Source of the DNA: Chlamydiota bacterium
GTDB lineage: Bacteria; Chlamydiota; Chlamydiia; Chlamydiales; Parachlamydiaceae
DNA: 45,535 nt
NCBI GenBank assembly: GCA_013289325.1
Contig: JABDAE010000010.1
Coordinates: forward strand, 1-45,535
Reading direction: 5' to 3'
Shown piece after piece: positions 34,085 to 42,148 of the stretch; position 1 is the stretch's first letter; each line of letters starts with the position of its first letter. The position numbers and the translations under genes were made by a program. Below the pieces are notes generated by a model. It was not told the DNA's origin and made no database searches. It saw only the letters and a list, made by a program, of their open reading frames with translations.

Positions 34085-35461
34085 ATGAAAAAGATCATTA
34101 AAATAGGCAACGCACAAGGGTTTTGGGGAGATCAAAACAATGCAGCAGCAGAACTTTTAAAACAGCAACCAGATATCGATTATCTGACATTAGATTACCT
34201 TTCCGAAGTTTCCCTATCGATCATGGCGGTGCAGAAATCAAAAGATGAAACTGTAGGCTTTGCCAAAGATTTCCTTGACGTGATCGATTCTTTAACGCCC
34301 CATTGGAAAGGGGGATCAAAAGTAAAGGTCGTGACTAATGCAGGAGGGCTTAATCCCATTCAGTGTGCGTTGGCCATAGTCGATAGATTGAGAGCCAAGG
34401 GCTGCCATGGGATGAAAGTGGCTGCCTGCTTTGGAGACGATGTTTTAAATGCCATTCGATCAAATCCAAAACATCCCCTTTTTAATAACCTTGAGACAGG
34501 ATCTGCGGTAAGTGAAGTCTTAAAAAATCTGTCGACTGCAAATGTCTACCTAGGAGCTGAAAACATTGCAAATGCCTTAAAACAAGGTGTAGACATAGTC
34601 GTCACAGGGCGCACTGCCGATCCAAGTTTAACTGTTGCTCCATGCATGGCTGAATTTGGATGGAAAAGGGAAGACTATGGCCGTCTTGCGCAAGCAACTA
34701 TTGCCGGGCACCTCATCGAATGTGGCACTCAAGTGACCGGAGGAATTGCAACGCATTGGATGGAGATTGAGGGGTGCGAAAATCTTGGATTTCCCTTTGT
34801 CGAGATGGCAAGTGATGGCCACTTTATCATTACTAAACCGCTTGCAAGTGGTGGCGAAGTTTCTCTTCGCACGGTTAAAGAGCAGCTGCTTTATGAAATT
34901 GGGGATCCTGCAGCTTATCTTAGCCCTGATGTGACGGTTTCATTTCTTGGTCTCAACCTTAAAGAAGTAGGGGTTAATAGAGTATCTGTTGAAGGGGCCA
35001 TTGGATCGGCTCCTCCCTCATCTTATAAGGTGAGTGCGACTTACCAAGATGGATTTAAAGCAGAGGCCACACTTGCGATTTTTGGAAAAGAGGCAGATGC
35101 AAAAGGGAGGCGCACAAGCGATGTGATACTGGCCAGAATGAAGCATTTAGGTTGTAGTCCGCAAAGGTCGTGCATCGAGATTTTAGGAGCCGGGGGTATT
35201 GTCGGAGGTGTTTTAAAAATGACCGATGTGTATGAGTGCTTATTGCGCATCGCCGTTGCAGACAGTCGAAAAGAAGTTTTGGAGTGTTTTTCAAAACAAA
35301 TTGCCCCCATGGTGACGTCAGGCGCTCCAGGCACAACGGGATATGTGACGGCAAGGGCGAAATCTAGGCCTGTATTTGGTTTTTGGCCCTGCCTCATTGA
35401 ACGATCTGCCATTACCCCTTCATTTCAAATATTTAAGGTAGATGATGAAACAAGCAGATGA
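34085..35461 (+). CDS. AtuA-family acyclic terpene utilisation protein (DUF1446)
   Basis: 458 residues collinear with the DUF1446/AtuA family: IKIGNAQGFWGDQNNAAAEL, LDYLSEVSLSIMAVQKSKDE, TNAGGLNPIQCALAIVDRLR, IVVTGRTADPSLTVAPCMAE and GHLIECGTQVTGGIATHW. AtuA is required for growth on citronellol/geraniol in Pseudomonas, but its biochemical step is not established. It lies 3 nt after the carboxyltransferase gene and overlaps the next gene by 20 nt. The operon position supports involvement in the same acyl-CoA pathway. Confidence 0.9.
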   Translation: MKKIIKIGNAQGFWGDQNNAAAELLKQQPDIDYLTLDYLSEVSLSIMAVQKSKDETVGFAKDFLDVIDSLTPHWKGGSKVKVVTNAGGLNPIQCALAIVDRLRAKGCHGMKVAACFGDDVLNAIRSNPKHPLFNNLETGSAVSEVLKNLSTANVYLGAENIANALKQGVDIVVTGRTADPSLTVAPCMAEFGWKREDYGRLAQATIAGHLIECGTQVTGGIATHWMEIEGCENLGFPFVEMASDGHFIITKPLASGGEVSLRTVKEQLLYEIGDPAAYLSPDVTVSFLGLNLKEVGVNRVSVEGAIGSAPPSSYKVSATYQDGFKAEATLAIFGKEADAKGRRTSDVILARMKHLGCSPQRSCIEILGAGGIVGGVLKMTDVYECLLRIAVADSRKEVLECFSKQIAPMVTSGAPGTTGYVTARAKSRPVFGFWPCLIERSAITPSFQIFKVDDETSR

Positions 35462-35765
35462 CTCTATTGTCCTTTATACAATTGCCTACGCAAGAAGCGG
35501 TGACAAGGGTAATAATTCCAATATTGGAGTCATTGCCTTTACGGAAGAAGGGTATGCCACGCTCCTTAAGAGATTGACGGAAGACAAAGTGAAAAGCTAT
35601 TTTGCAGCTTTAAGTCCGACCAAAGTAGTGCGCTATGAGCTTCCCAATTTGCTTGCCTTAAATTTTATTCTTGTAGGGGTGCTTGCAGGAGGGGGGAGTC
35701 GATCTTTACGCATTGATTCTCAAGGCAAAGCCTTAGGACAAGCCATTTTAGAGATGAGGATATAA
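35442..35765 (+). CDS. AtuA-associated small protein (ferredoxin-fold AtuA-like domain)
   Basis: 107 residues, matching the C-terminal module found fused to or following AtuA proteins: IAYARSGDKGNNSNIGVIAF and NLLALNFILVGVLAGGGSRS. It begins within the 3' end of atuA in another frame, which suggests translational coupling. In other bacteria the two parts are often one polypeptide, so a split gene or subunit is likely. The stop is followed within 2 nt by the 163-bp repeat element. Confidence 0.85.
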   Translation: MMKQADDSIVLYTIAYARSGDKGNNSNIGVIAFTEEGYATLLKRLTEDKVKSYFAALSPTKVVRYELPNLLALNFILVGVLAGGGSRSLRIDSQGKALGQAILEMRI

Positions 35766-35766
35766 A

Positions 35767-35929
35767 CCTAAATCCGGCAGTTGGAGACGGCAACTTAACG
35801 CAATCTCTTGAACCAGAATCATTTGCAATGGGGTGGTCCTTCACCATTTGGGAATGTCCCACCCCATTGCAAAGTGATTCTAATTCAAGATCTTGCATTA
35901 ATTTGCCATCTCGAACTGCCGGATCTAGG
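35767..35929. repeat. 163-bp hairpin element, copy 1
   Basis: It begins CCTAAATCCGGCAGTTGGAG and ends in the inverted equivalent CTCGAACTGCCGGATCTAGG. The centre forms a perfect stem (GCAATGGGGTGG with CCACCCCATTGC), and the outer sequence also pairs in part. The inverted copy at 38381-38543 differs at about 19 of 163 positions, and the stem changes there include compensating pairs. It is a MITE or REP-like element. Confidence 0.85.
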
Positions 35930-35939
35930 ATAAAATTGG

Positions 35940-37313
35940 TTAGCATTGTGGTAAATAGTAAATCTCCATGGCAACAAAGCAAGCGAGAATCGCAACTAGA
36001 AATTGAAGCTTCCAAGGAAAGGGGACCACAATCACTTCGAGTAAGCATGCAATTGCAATGAGTAGCTCTTTGAAAAGCAAGCTTTTGACTAGAAGTGAGC
36101 GCAAATCAATTGATTGTCGTTCAATGCGAATAAAATCGTATTCAAGTGATTCTAAAAAGCTAAGAATTGTGTCGAGAATAAAATTTTGAGAACCACTCAC
36201 TTTTAAAAATTTCTCCACGATATTGGCCTCATCATCATTCATTGTGTTTACACGGCTAAGAGTTGCAAGGCGTCGAAGATATTTCTGAAATTTCCAGGTC
36301 ATTGCGTCTGCTTTCCCACTTTGAAAGAGAGTAGTCGCGAGCTTAAATGTACTTTTCAAAAGTTTTGGATCTCTCTTGCTGGTATCGATCAAAAGAGAGA
36401 TCCAAGGAGATATATGTGTCTCATCCGAATGCCTTATTTTCTCGATCACTTCCTGTGAAATGTCATGTAAAGTGGTTAAGTCATCCGAAAAATCGCGAAT
36501 GGAATAGACACCGCTCAGCCTCTCTAGCATTGGAAGTAATAAATCTGGAAAGCGACCCAGTATCTCAAGAGGGTACTTCGTTGTCTGCATTTTGATTGCA
36601 GTCAATAGAGGACTAATGTTGCTCTCACATCCTCTCAAATCTCCCTCTTTAACAAACACTGATAAAGCGTCCATACTTTCACGTATATTTTGCGAAGTTT
36701 TAAGAGAAAGAGATTGTGGGGGATAGGTGAGGCGATTAAAATCATTTTGCAATAAACAAATCGGTTGGAACTGGGTGGTGTCGACCCCATCGTCATGAAG
36801 AAATTGAAGAGCTTCAGCACTTGTTTTAAATATTCGAAGTGCTTTACGCAACTTTTGTGTTTTTGTATTTGGTTCAACTTCTAATTCCGAGCTGGCTATT
36901 TGTGGCCTATCCGGGAGAAGAGGCATCTTTTCTATTTGTGCGAATCCATCTGTTAATGAACAACTGTACAAGACATTCTGAGCCTCATCTAAAGAATCTT
37001 GAGGGATACTTTCCGCGTGTGCGACAGGCAACAAGTTAAAGTCTAAAACAAAGCGGTGAGCGGTCATCACTTTGGATTTTATTGAGTCAAATACAGAACT
37101 AGCTGCTTGATATGTTAAATCGATGAGAGGTCGCAATACTCTCTCACCAACCACTTCAGCTGGAGATTTAGGAATGAGTTGAATGACACCGTCTCTTTCA
37201 TATAACCTGCCTTCTGAAAGAGTAGGCTGATCAGTGCAAACGAGGAGACCCATTTGGCAAGAGTCAGGTTGAAAAGAACCACTATGGTGATTTTGGAAAG
37301 GACAAATACTCAT
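35940..37313 (-). CDS. Membrane-anchored protein of unknown function, paralogue of the next gene
   Basis: 457 residues. An N-terminal domain (about residues 35-105) is shared with the neighbouring 272-residue protein: GRLYERDGVIQLIPKSPAEV, VVGERVLRPLIDL, then LDFNLLPVAHAES. The centre is helical and has the look of a solenoid. The C-terminus has two adjacent hydrophobic segments (LIAIACLLEVIVVPFPW; LQFLVAILACFVAMEIYYL), an Inc-like arrangement. No family recognised. It is inserted, opposite in direction, into the Atu/Liu-like operon between inverted repeat copies. Possibly an effector; this is inference. Confidence 0.7.
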   Translation of the reverse strand: MSICPFQNHHSGSFQPDSCQMGLLVCTDQPTLSEGRLYERDGVIQLIPKSPAEVVGERVLRPLIDLTYQAASSVFDSIKSKVMTAHRFVLDFNLLPVAHAESIPQDSLDEAQNVLYSCSLTDGFAQIEKMPLLPDRPQIASSELEVEPNTKTQKLRKALRIFKTSAEALQFLHDDGVDTTQFQPICLLQNDFNRLTYPPQSLSLKTSQNIRESMDALSVFVKEGDLRGCESNISPLLTAIKMQTTKYPLEILGRFPDLLLPMLERLSGVYSIRDFSDDLTTLHDISQEVIEKIRHSDETHISPWISLLIDTSKRDPKLLKSTFKLATTLFQSGKADAMTWKFQKYLRRLATLSRVNTMNDDEANIVEKFLKVSGSQNFILDTILSFLESLEYDFIRIERQSIDLRSLLVKSLLFKELLIAIACLLEVIVVPFPWKLQFLVAILACFVAMEIYYLPQC

Positions 37314-37346
37314 CGGAATGTTTATACTCGCTTTATGCGCTTCATG

Positions 37347-37463
37347 AGACTTCTTTCAAAACTTCATTTGCCGATAAAGATGCCTACATATACTCTCAAA
37401 ATTTGTCGATAAATTCGTTCAAAAATCAATTTTACTTCCCAAATGAAGTTTTGAAAGAAGTCT
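37347..37463. repeat. 117-bp inverted-repeat element between the paralogues
   Basis: Perfect 24-bp terminal inverted repeats (AGACTTCTTTCAAAACTTCA plus TTTG at 37347-37370; complement at 37440-37463) enclose about 69 bp of AT-rich DNA. The outer 17 bp belong to the dispersed family also at 4732 and 12853. The right end overlaps the stop codon of the 272-residue paralogue. Confidence 0.7.
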
Positions 37464-38280
37464 ATTCAGAAATCGTAGGTTGATCTTTATGGGTGTCCCA
37501 ATTTAACATACCACTACTCCACTCCTGATCCCTAGTTGAATAATCCACATAGATACTCCAATAGAGATACCCAGGATGCACTTTCCATCGGATAGTTGTT
37601 TGAACTTCACCATCGACGCTCTTTGTTTCGGGTATTGCTTCCAATCGAGGTGTTTGATCCCTCCAGTTGTGACGGTAGCAACTTTCTCCATGCTTTGCTT
37701 TACAGTCGCTCAGTGCTTTGTCGCGCGCTTTAATTTTTTCTTCAAAAACATCCAAGTTGCGCGCATGTTGATTCTTCATCATTCTTTCAATTCTTTGGGC
37801 TTGACAAGCACGTAAATATTCCGACGCAATCGGTTTTGCCGCTGTAACATAATTGACTTCATTTTTATTTAACGCCGCTGCAACTAAATCAGAGACGGTC
37901 TTAGAAGCTTGTGGACAAGATTCCGGATCATAGTCATCTTTATTATAGACATTTTCTTTTGCAGTGGCAGCAGCTTCTGCCATGGGTAAAATATTGATCC
38001 CTCTGACTACATTGTCTATCGCCTGTCCGAACCTAAGCACATGACCAAAAGTTGATTGAAAAACAGATACTATTACATCAATCGCTGGCCTTAAAATATA
38101 TTCACCGACAACCTCCATTGGCGCTTTTGGTATCACTTCAAGAGTTCCATCGCCGTTTCGTCGCAACCGCCCCCCAATTGTCTCAGTTGAAGAATGTAGT
38201 TCAGGTGTTAGGCCCAATGAACAAGAGGGTGAATAGATAGATCCCACACAATTAACTGAATTATGAGTAGCTAGACTCAT
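37462..38280 (-). CDS. Unknown protein sharing an N-terminal domain with its neighbour
   Basis: 272 residues. Residues about 38-105 (GRLRRNGDGTLEVIPKAPME, VVGEYILRPAIDVI, RGINILPMAEAAA) match the N-terminal domain of the 457-residue protein downstream. The rest (KNQHARNLDVFEEKIKARDK; ESCYRHNWRDQTP; TTIRWKVHPGYLYWSIYVDY) differs and contains several Cys. The stop codon lies inside a terminal inverted repeat, so the original C-terminus may have been altered. Function unknown; probably a lineage-specific surface or host-interaction protein. Confidence 0.68.
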   Translation of the reverse strand: MSLATHNSVNCVGSIYSPSCSLGLTPELHSSTETIGGRLRRNGDGTLEVIPKAPMEVVGEYILRPAIDVIVSVFQSTFGHVLRFGQAIDNVVRGINILPMAEAAATAKENVYNKDDYDPESCPQASKTVSDLVAAALNKNEVNYVTAAKPIASEYLRACQAQRIERMMKNQHARNLDVFEEKIKARDKALSDCKAKHGESCYRHNWRDQTPRLEAIPETKSVDGEVQTTIRWKVHPGYLYWSIYVDYSTRDQEWSSGMLNWDTHKDQPTISE

Positions 38281-38380
38281 TGTATACCTCCACTATATCA
38301 AAAAATGTTACATATATCACAAAGCTAAATACATCACAACAATTTTTCAACTCTTCAAAAAAAATCCTCATTTTGATAAA

Positions 38381-38543
38381 CCTAGAAACGGCAGTTCGAG
38401 ATGCTAAATTGGCGCAAGATCTTGAATTAGAATCACTTTGCAGTAGGGCGGGACATTCCCAAGTGGTGAAGGACCGCCCCACTGCAAATGATTCTGGTTC
38501 AAGAGATTGTGTCAAGTTAGCGTCTCCAACTGCCGTTTTTAGG
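38381..38543. repeat. 163-bp hairpin element, copy 2 (inverted)
   Basis: The reverse complement of the element at 35767, about 88% identical by hand alignment. It starts CCTAGAAACGGCAGTTCGAG and ends TCTCCAACTGCCGTTTTTAGG. The stem differs from copy 1 by paired substitutions (GCAAT/ATTGC to GCAGT/ACTGC; GGTGG/CCACC to GGCGG/CCGCC). It fills most of the 334-bp gap between the paralogue pair and the enoyl-CoA hydratase gene. Confidence 0.85.
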
Positions 38544-38614
38544 ATAAATGTGATTAAAAGTTGTACCTAGCAAAAAGTCGATATGGTAGCGTCTAATAAT
38601 TGTGAGGTCGAATC

Positions 38615-39394
38615 ATGACAGAGTATATCAAAGTCGAAGACGTAGAAAAGGGTATTGCGAGGATTACAATACAGCGAGAAGAAAAGCGTGGCGCTCTTTC
38701 ACTTGCACTGATGGAGGAGCTCATTTCAGCTTTTGAAACCCTTGCAAAACGGGAAGATCAATTCCGCGTGGCCATATTAACAGGGACAGGTAAAGCCTTT
38801 TGCTCGGGCCTTGATTTACAAGAAGCGGCACAAGAGAGTCTCATCGACAAAATGGCGCAGCATGTGGCGCACCTATTTAAAACGATCTATACATCGCCTC
38901 TTGTTACCATCGCGGCCGTCCAAGGCGATGCGATTGCAGGGGGAGCTGGGCTTGTGGCTGCTTGTGATTTTGCGCTGCTTGCAAGAGATGCGAAAATTGG
39001 CTTTCCGGAGGTAAGACGCGGACTCATTGCCTCACAAGTTGCGCACCTGCTCCTTCGTCAAATTAGGACGCGCGATGTGCGAGAACTCCTTCTTCTTGGC
39101 GAACTTCAAGATAGTCAAAAAGCTTTGCAGATGGGGCTGGTTAATCTTGCAGTCGAAGGGTCAACATTAATGGACGAAGCAGTAGAGATGGCGAGAAAAG
39201 TGCGTTTAGGAGGTCCCTTTGCGATAAAGCAGACAAAACATCTATTACAGACGCCAATATCTGCTAATTATATCGAAGGAATGCAGCTGGCTATGTCTTT
39301 GTTTCAGATGGTCCGCCGCTCGGACGAGGCGCAGGATGGCCTCGAAGCTTTTGTAAACAAGCTTTCACCGTCCTGGGTGGTGAACGGATGCTAG
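38615..39394 (+). CDS. Enoyl-CoA hydratase/isomerase family protein (AtuE/LiuC-like)
   Basis: 259 residues with the crotonase fold: AILTGTGKAFCSGLDLQEAA forms the first half of the oxyanion hole and GDAIAGGAGLVAACDFALLA the second, followed by FPEVRRGLIASQVAHLLLRQ. It would hydrate the unsaturated carboxylated acyl-CoA produced by the upstream enzymes, if they form one pathway. It is separated from them by about 2.8 kb of inserted genes and repeats. The 3' 104 nt overlap the convergent Sel1 gene. Start ATG 38615 after GTGAGG. Confidence 0.88.
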   Translation: MTEYIKVEDVEKGIARITIQREEKRGALSLALMEELISAFETLAKREDQFRVAILTGTGKAFCSGLDLQEAAQESLIDKMAQHVAHLFKTIYTSPLVTIAAVQGDAIAGGAGLVAACDFALLARDAKIGFPEVRRGLIASQVAHLLLRQIRTRDVRELLLLGELQDSQKALQMGLVNLAVEGSTLMDEAVEMARKVRLGGPFAIKQTKHLLQTPISANYIEGMQLAMSLFQMVRRSDEAQDGLEAFVNKLSPSWVVNGC

Positions 39395-41492
39395 AAGTTT
39401 GAGGATCCTTTGCAGATGTATTTTCACTCTCTATTTGGGCTTGGAGGCGCTTTTTCGCCTCGTTATTTCCCTGCTGAGCCGCGTATGCCAACCATTGTGT
39501 GGCTAACTCCTTAGATTTTCCTTTCCATTGCTTCACGTCATATAATGCTTCATAAGTTGAAGCAGATTCTTGATCCCATACAAGGGTTTGTTCATGACCT
39601 TCGATTTCCTCCATGCAGATCGCTAAATTATACGCTGCTATTCCGAGGCATTTTTTTACATCGTAATCGAGTTCCTTGCCGCTTTTTTCGGCTTCCATAC
39701 ATGTGATTGATGTCTCGTAATACCAATGGATGGCGCGTGTTAATTGGGGGTTGCCAGTGAATAGGCCGCGGCCCTGCTTATAAAAGCAAGCGTATTTCAG
39801 CATTGCCGGAGGGTAGCTTTTGAATGCCCCCTGCTCATACCAGACATGGGCTGTAGAGTCTGATTGCTTTACTCCATTTTCCCCGTGTTCATGACTTCTT
39901 CCTATGTTAAAGATACTCCATAAGTCTCCTTCCTTCGCATTTTTTTGAATTTCGACATAGTTATCGGATTCTTGAGAAGCGCTAGCAGGGGGCCCCTCTT
40001 GATTAGCGATAGGATTTTTCTCACGCGAGGAATCTAGTTTTTCCATATAGTGAAAATTGGGCGTAGATGGCGATTTAAATTGCTCATTTGTGACGCCTTG
40101 GTCTTCTTCGCCGTCTGTATAATACGAGTGCGATGCAGAATCTGTTTCAGAAGGGCAGGGGGATGGAGGTCCAGATTTTGTGCGGGGACGAAAGCTTACG
40201 CTAATACTTCCTCTATTCTTATCTTTATCAATTATGACACGAAATTTTGCTTTGATGATGTGAAAAAGCATTTTCGAACTTGTGACTTTATCCTTGATGA
40301 CCGGATATCGTTTGATGGGAAATACTTCTCTGACTTCCCCTGTTTCATCGGTTATAAAACACTCGATCTTATCTGTAATTTCTAATATTAAACCAGCTTT
40401 GATTGTGATTGTAATGGGTTGAAAATCCATTAAATCTGAGGGATTAATTTCCGCAGGGGGCCATGAAGAAGGCGCCGACATTCTTCTACCCTTAGCTTGA
40501 AAGGATGAAGCCTTAGCCAAGATGCTTGGTATTCTTTGAGTGCTGGGGCCAATAGATTTAGATCTTTGTAGTTGAGGAACGCTTTGTGAGAAACCATCTG
40601 ATCCATTCGATAAGCAGCGTTTCCATTCTTGAGAGGTATTTGGAGAAGAGTTTTCTAATAGTGTGTCTAAAGGATCTTTTAAAGAGCCTCGCGCAGAACC
40701 TTTTGAAGAGTTTCTTGAAGAACCTTGTTGAGATCCTACTTGAGATCCTACTTGAGATCCTACTTGAGATCCTAGTGCTTTAAATCTATTTCTTAAAGTT
40801 CCAAACTTCACTGAGAGCCTTCTTTTTTTCTCGGACGTTGCCCCTGATGCATTGGTATTGGACGAAGTTTGGCTTGGGATAGAAGGGCTGGACCTCCCCC
40901 CTTCTGATCCTGTTTTGGGCTCAGATGAAACTGAAGATCTTCTTTCATTAGGATCTTGTTCTTCCCATTTTATAAGCGCTCTCTCATCGGGATCGTTTTC
41001 AAAAAATCGATTTGCTTTGAATCCCACAATTTTAGAGGGAGTTCCATCCTCTTTTTTAATGATTTGCCAGCGGTAATGATCTTTTAGGACTGAAAAATAG
41101 CCGTCTAATGAGAGAAGATTGGAGTTGAAGACGGGATAGCCTTCTATGAGTATTTGAGAGCGTTTTTCTGTTCTATCGATTGGATTGTAATGCAGGCTAT
41201 GGCATGCGATGTTATTGATGTCGAGAACAGTAAATGCCACTGTGAATGTATCAGTAGGTGCTTTACACAATTTTCCATAGAGTGGCCCCCGCGCCGTAAG
41301 AGCCCCACCCCATGGTTGTAGTGAAGGGCGCGCTCTTTCTATTTCTGGGGGAGCCCAAAATTTTTGTTGAGCAACGCTATCTACTACCTTTAAGCGTTGT
41401 GTTTGGGGAAATGAACGATCGCAATTGGACGTTGGGGAAGAGGCTGTTGAGGAAGGGGTAGCTCTAGCGCTTCGAATTTCTGCAGTCGACAT
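39291..41492 (-). CDS. Ser-rich protein with duplicated beta-domain and C-terminal Sel1 repeats
   Basis: About 733 residues from MSTAEIRSARATPSS (41492). A first folded domain around 65-170 (EGYPVFNSNLLSLDGYFSVL) is weakly repeated around 360-440 (KRYPVIKDKVTSSKMLFHII), suggesting an internal duplication. Between them lies a low-complexity Ser/Gly/Lys region with a tandem VGSQ repeat. The C-terminal part (about 530-690) has Sel1-like helices (IFNIGRSHEHGENGVKQSDS; YACFYKQGRGLFTGNPQLTR; LATQWLAYAAQQGNNEAKKR). Sel1 proteins of intracellular bacteria often mediate protein contacts; an effector role is inference. It overlaps the enoyl-CoA hydratase gene tail-to-tail. Confidence 0.72.
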   Translation of the reverse strand: MSTAEIRSARATPSSTASSPTSNCDRSFPQTQRLKVVDSVAQQKFWAPPEIERARPSLQPWGGALTARGPLYGKLCKAPTDTFTVAFTVLDINNIACHSLHYNPIDRTEKRSQILIEGYPVFNSNLLSLDGYFSVLKDHYRWQIIKKEDGTPSKIVGFKANRFFENDPDERALIKWEEQDPNERRSSVSSEPKTGSEGGRSSPSIPSQTSSNTNASGATSEKKRRLSVKFGTLRNRFKALGSQVGSQVGSQVGSQQGSSRNSSKGSARGSLKDPLDTLLENSSPNTSQEWKRCLSNGSDGFSQSVPQLQRSKSIGPSTQRIPSILAKASSFQAKGRRMSAPSSWPPAEINPSDLMDFQPITITIKAGLILEITDKIECFITDETGEVREVFPIKRYPVIKDKVTSSKMLFHIIKAKFRVIIDKDKNRGSISVSFRPRTKSGPPSPCPSETDSASHSYYTDGEEDQGVTNEQFKSPSTPNFHYMEKLDSSREKNPIANQEGPPASASQESDNYVEIQKNAKEGDLWSIFNIGRSHEHGENGVKQSDSTAHVWYEQGAFKSYPPAMLKYACFYKQGRGLFTGNPQLTRAIHWYYETSITCMEAEKSGKELDYDVKKCLGIAAYNLAICMEEIEGHEQTLVWDQESASTYEALYDVKQWKGKSKELATQWLAYAAQQGNNEAKKRLQAQIESENTSAKDPQTSSIRSPPRTVKACLQKLRGHPAPRPSGGPSETKT
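40730..40774 (-). repeat. 12-bp in-frame tandem repeat
   Basis: GAGATCCTACTT is repeated three times, with a fourth partial copy, in the coding sequence of the Ser-rich Sel1 protein. It gives VGSQ-VGSQ-VGSQ. Because the unit is a multiple of three, copy-number change would alter length but not frame. Confidence 0.85.
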
Positions 41493-41595
41493 CTTATTTC
41501 TCTCAATCATCTTGTTTCTAGTAAAGGCCCAAATTTCGCTTTCATTTCCATTAATAGAAAAAAAATTAATTTAAAGCCAGCCTTTTTCTGCCGTT

Positions 41596-42018
41596 TTATG
41601 ATGAGTAGCGCTGTAAAATGAATTTGAGCTCTTCTGGGAGGGGGATTTTAGTTCTGGAGGCTTTATCAATCGCAACGTGAACGGTTTTAGCGGTTCCAGC
41701 CAAGATTTTTAAGCTATTTTGATCGATTTTATGAATGGCAAAGCTACATGTAAAAGAGGTTGTCCCAATTGTCTCAACGGTAAGGGTGACCTCTAACTTA
41801 TCGCCCACTTTCAAGGGATGAATATAATCGGACTCGGCATGCACGACGACGAAGAGATAGTCCTTTTGCTGAAAAATAAGGGATAGTCCAAGGTCATTTG
41901 TTTCAAAAAAATCCTCAACAGCGTCATGGACAAGTCGAAATTGTCTTGGAAAATAGAGAATGCCCGCCATGTCGGTATCGTGCATCCGTATTTGGTTTTT
42001 GGAAATAAATGTTGTCAT
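41596..42018 (-). CDS. Hotdog-fold acyl-CoA thioesterase (4HBT/YbgC-like)
   Basis: 140 residues with the 4-hydroxybenzoyl-CoA-thioesterase-type layout: IRMHDTDMAGILYFPRQFRL carries the active-site Asp and the helix start, followed by VVHAESDYIHPLKVGDKLEV and strands of the hotdog sheet. It hydrolyses acyl-CoA thioesters; the chain type cannot be told. It could serve the nearby acyl-CoA pathway or menaquinone-type metabolism, but it is a single gene and the link is only proximity. Confidence 0.88.
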   Translation of the reverse strand: MTTFISKNQIRMHDTDMAGILYFPRQFRLVHDAVEDFFETNDLGLSLIFQQKDYLFVVVHAESDYIHPLKVGDKLEVTLTVETIGTTSFTCSFAIHKIDQNSLKILAGTAKTVHVAIDKASRTKIPLPEELKFILQRYSS

Positions 42019-42148
42019 CGCGAATGAGAATTAAAAAAAAGTTGTATTATATTCTGGCAAGTCATAAAACGAAAGGTAGACCTTTTTACAATTTGTATTT
42101 TTAGGGTCTTCAGACATTCATTTTAACCTATTTAAGGAGAAAAAGTAT

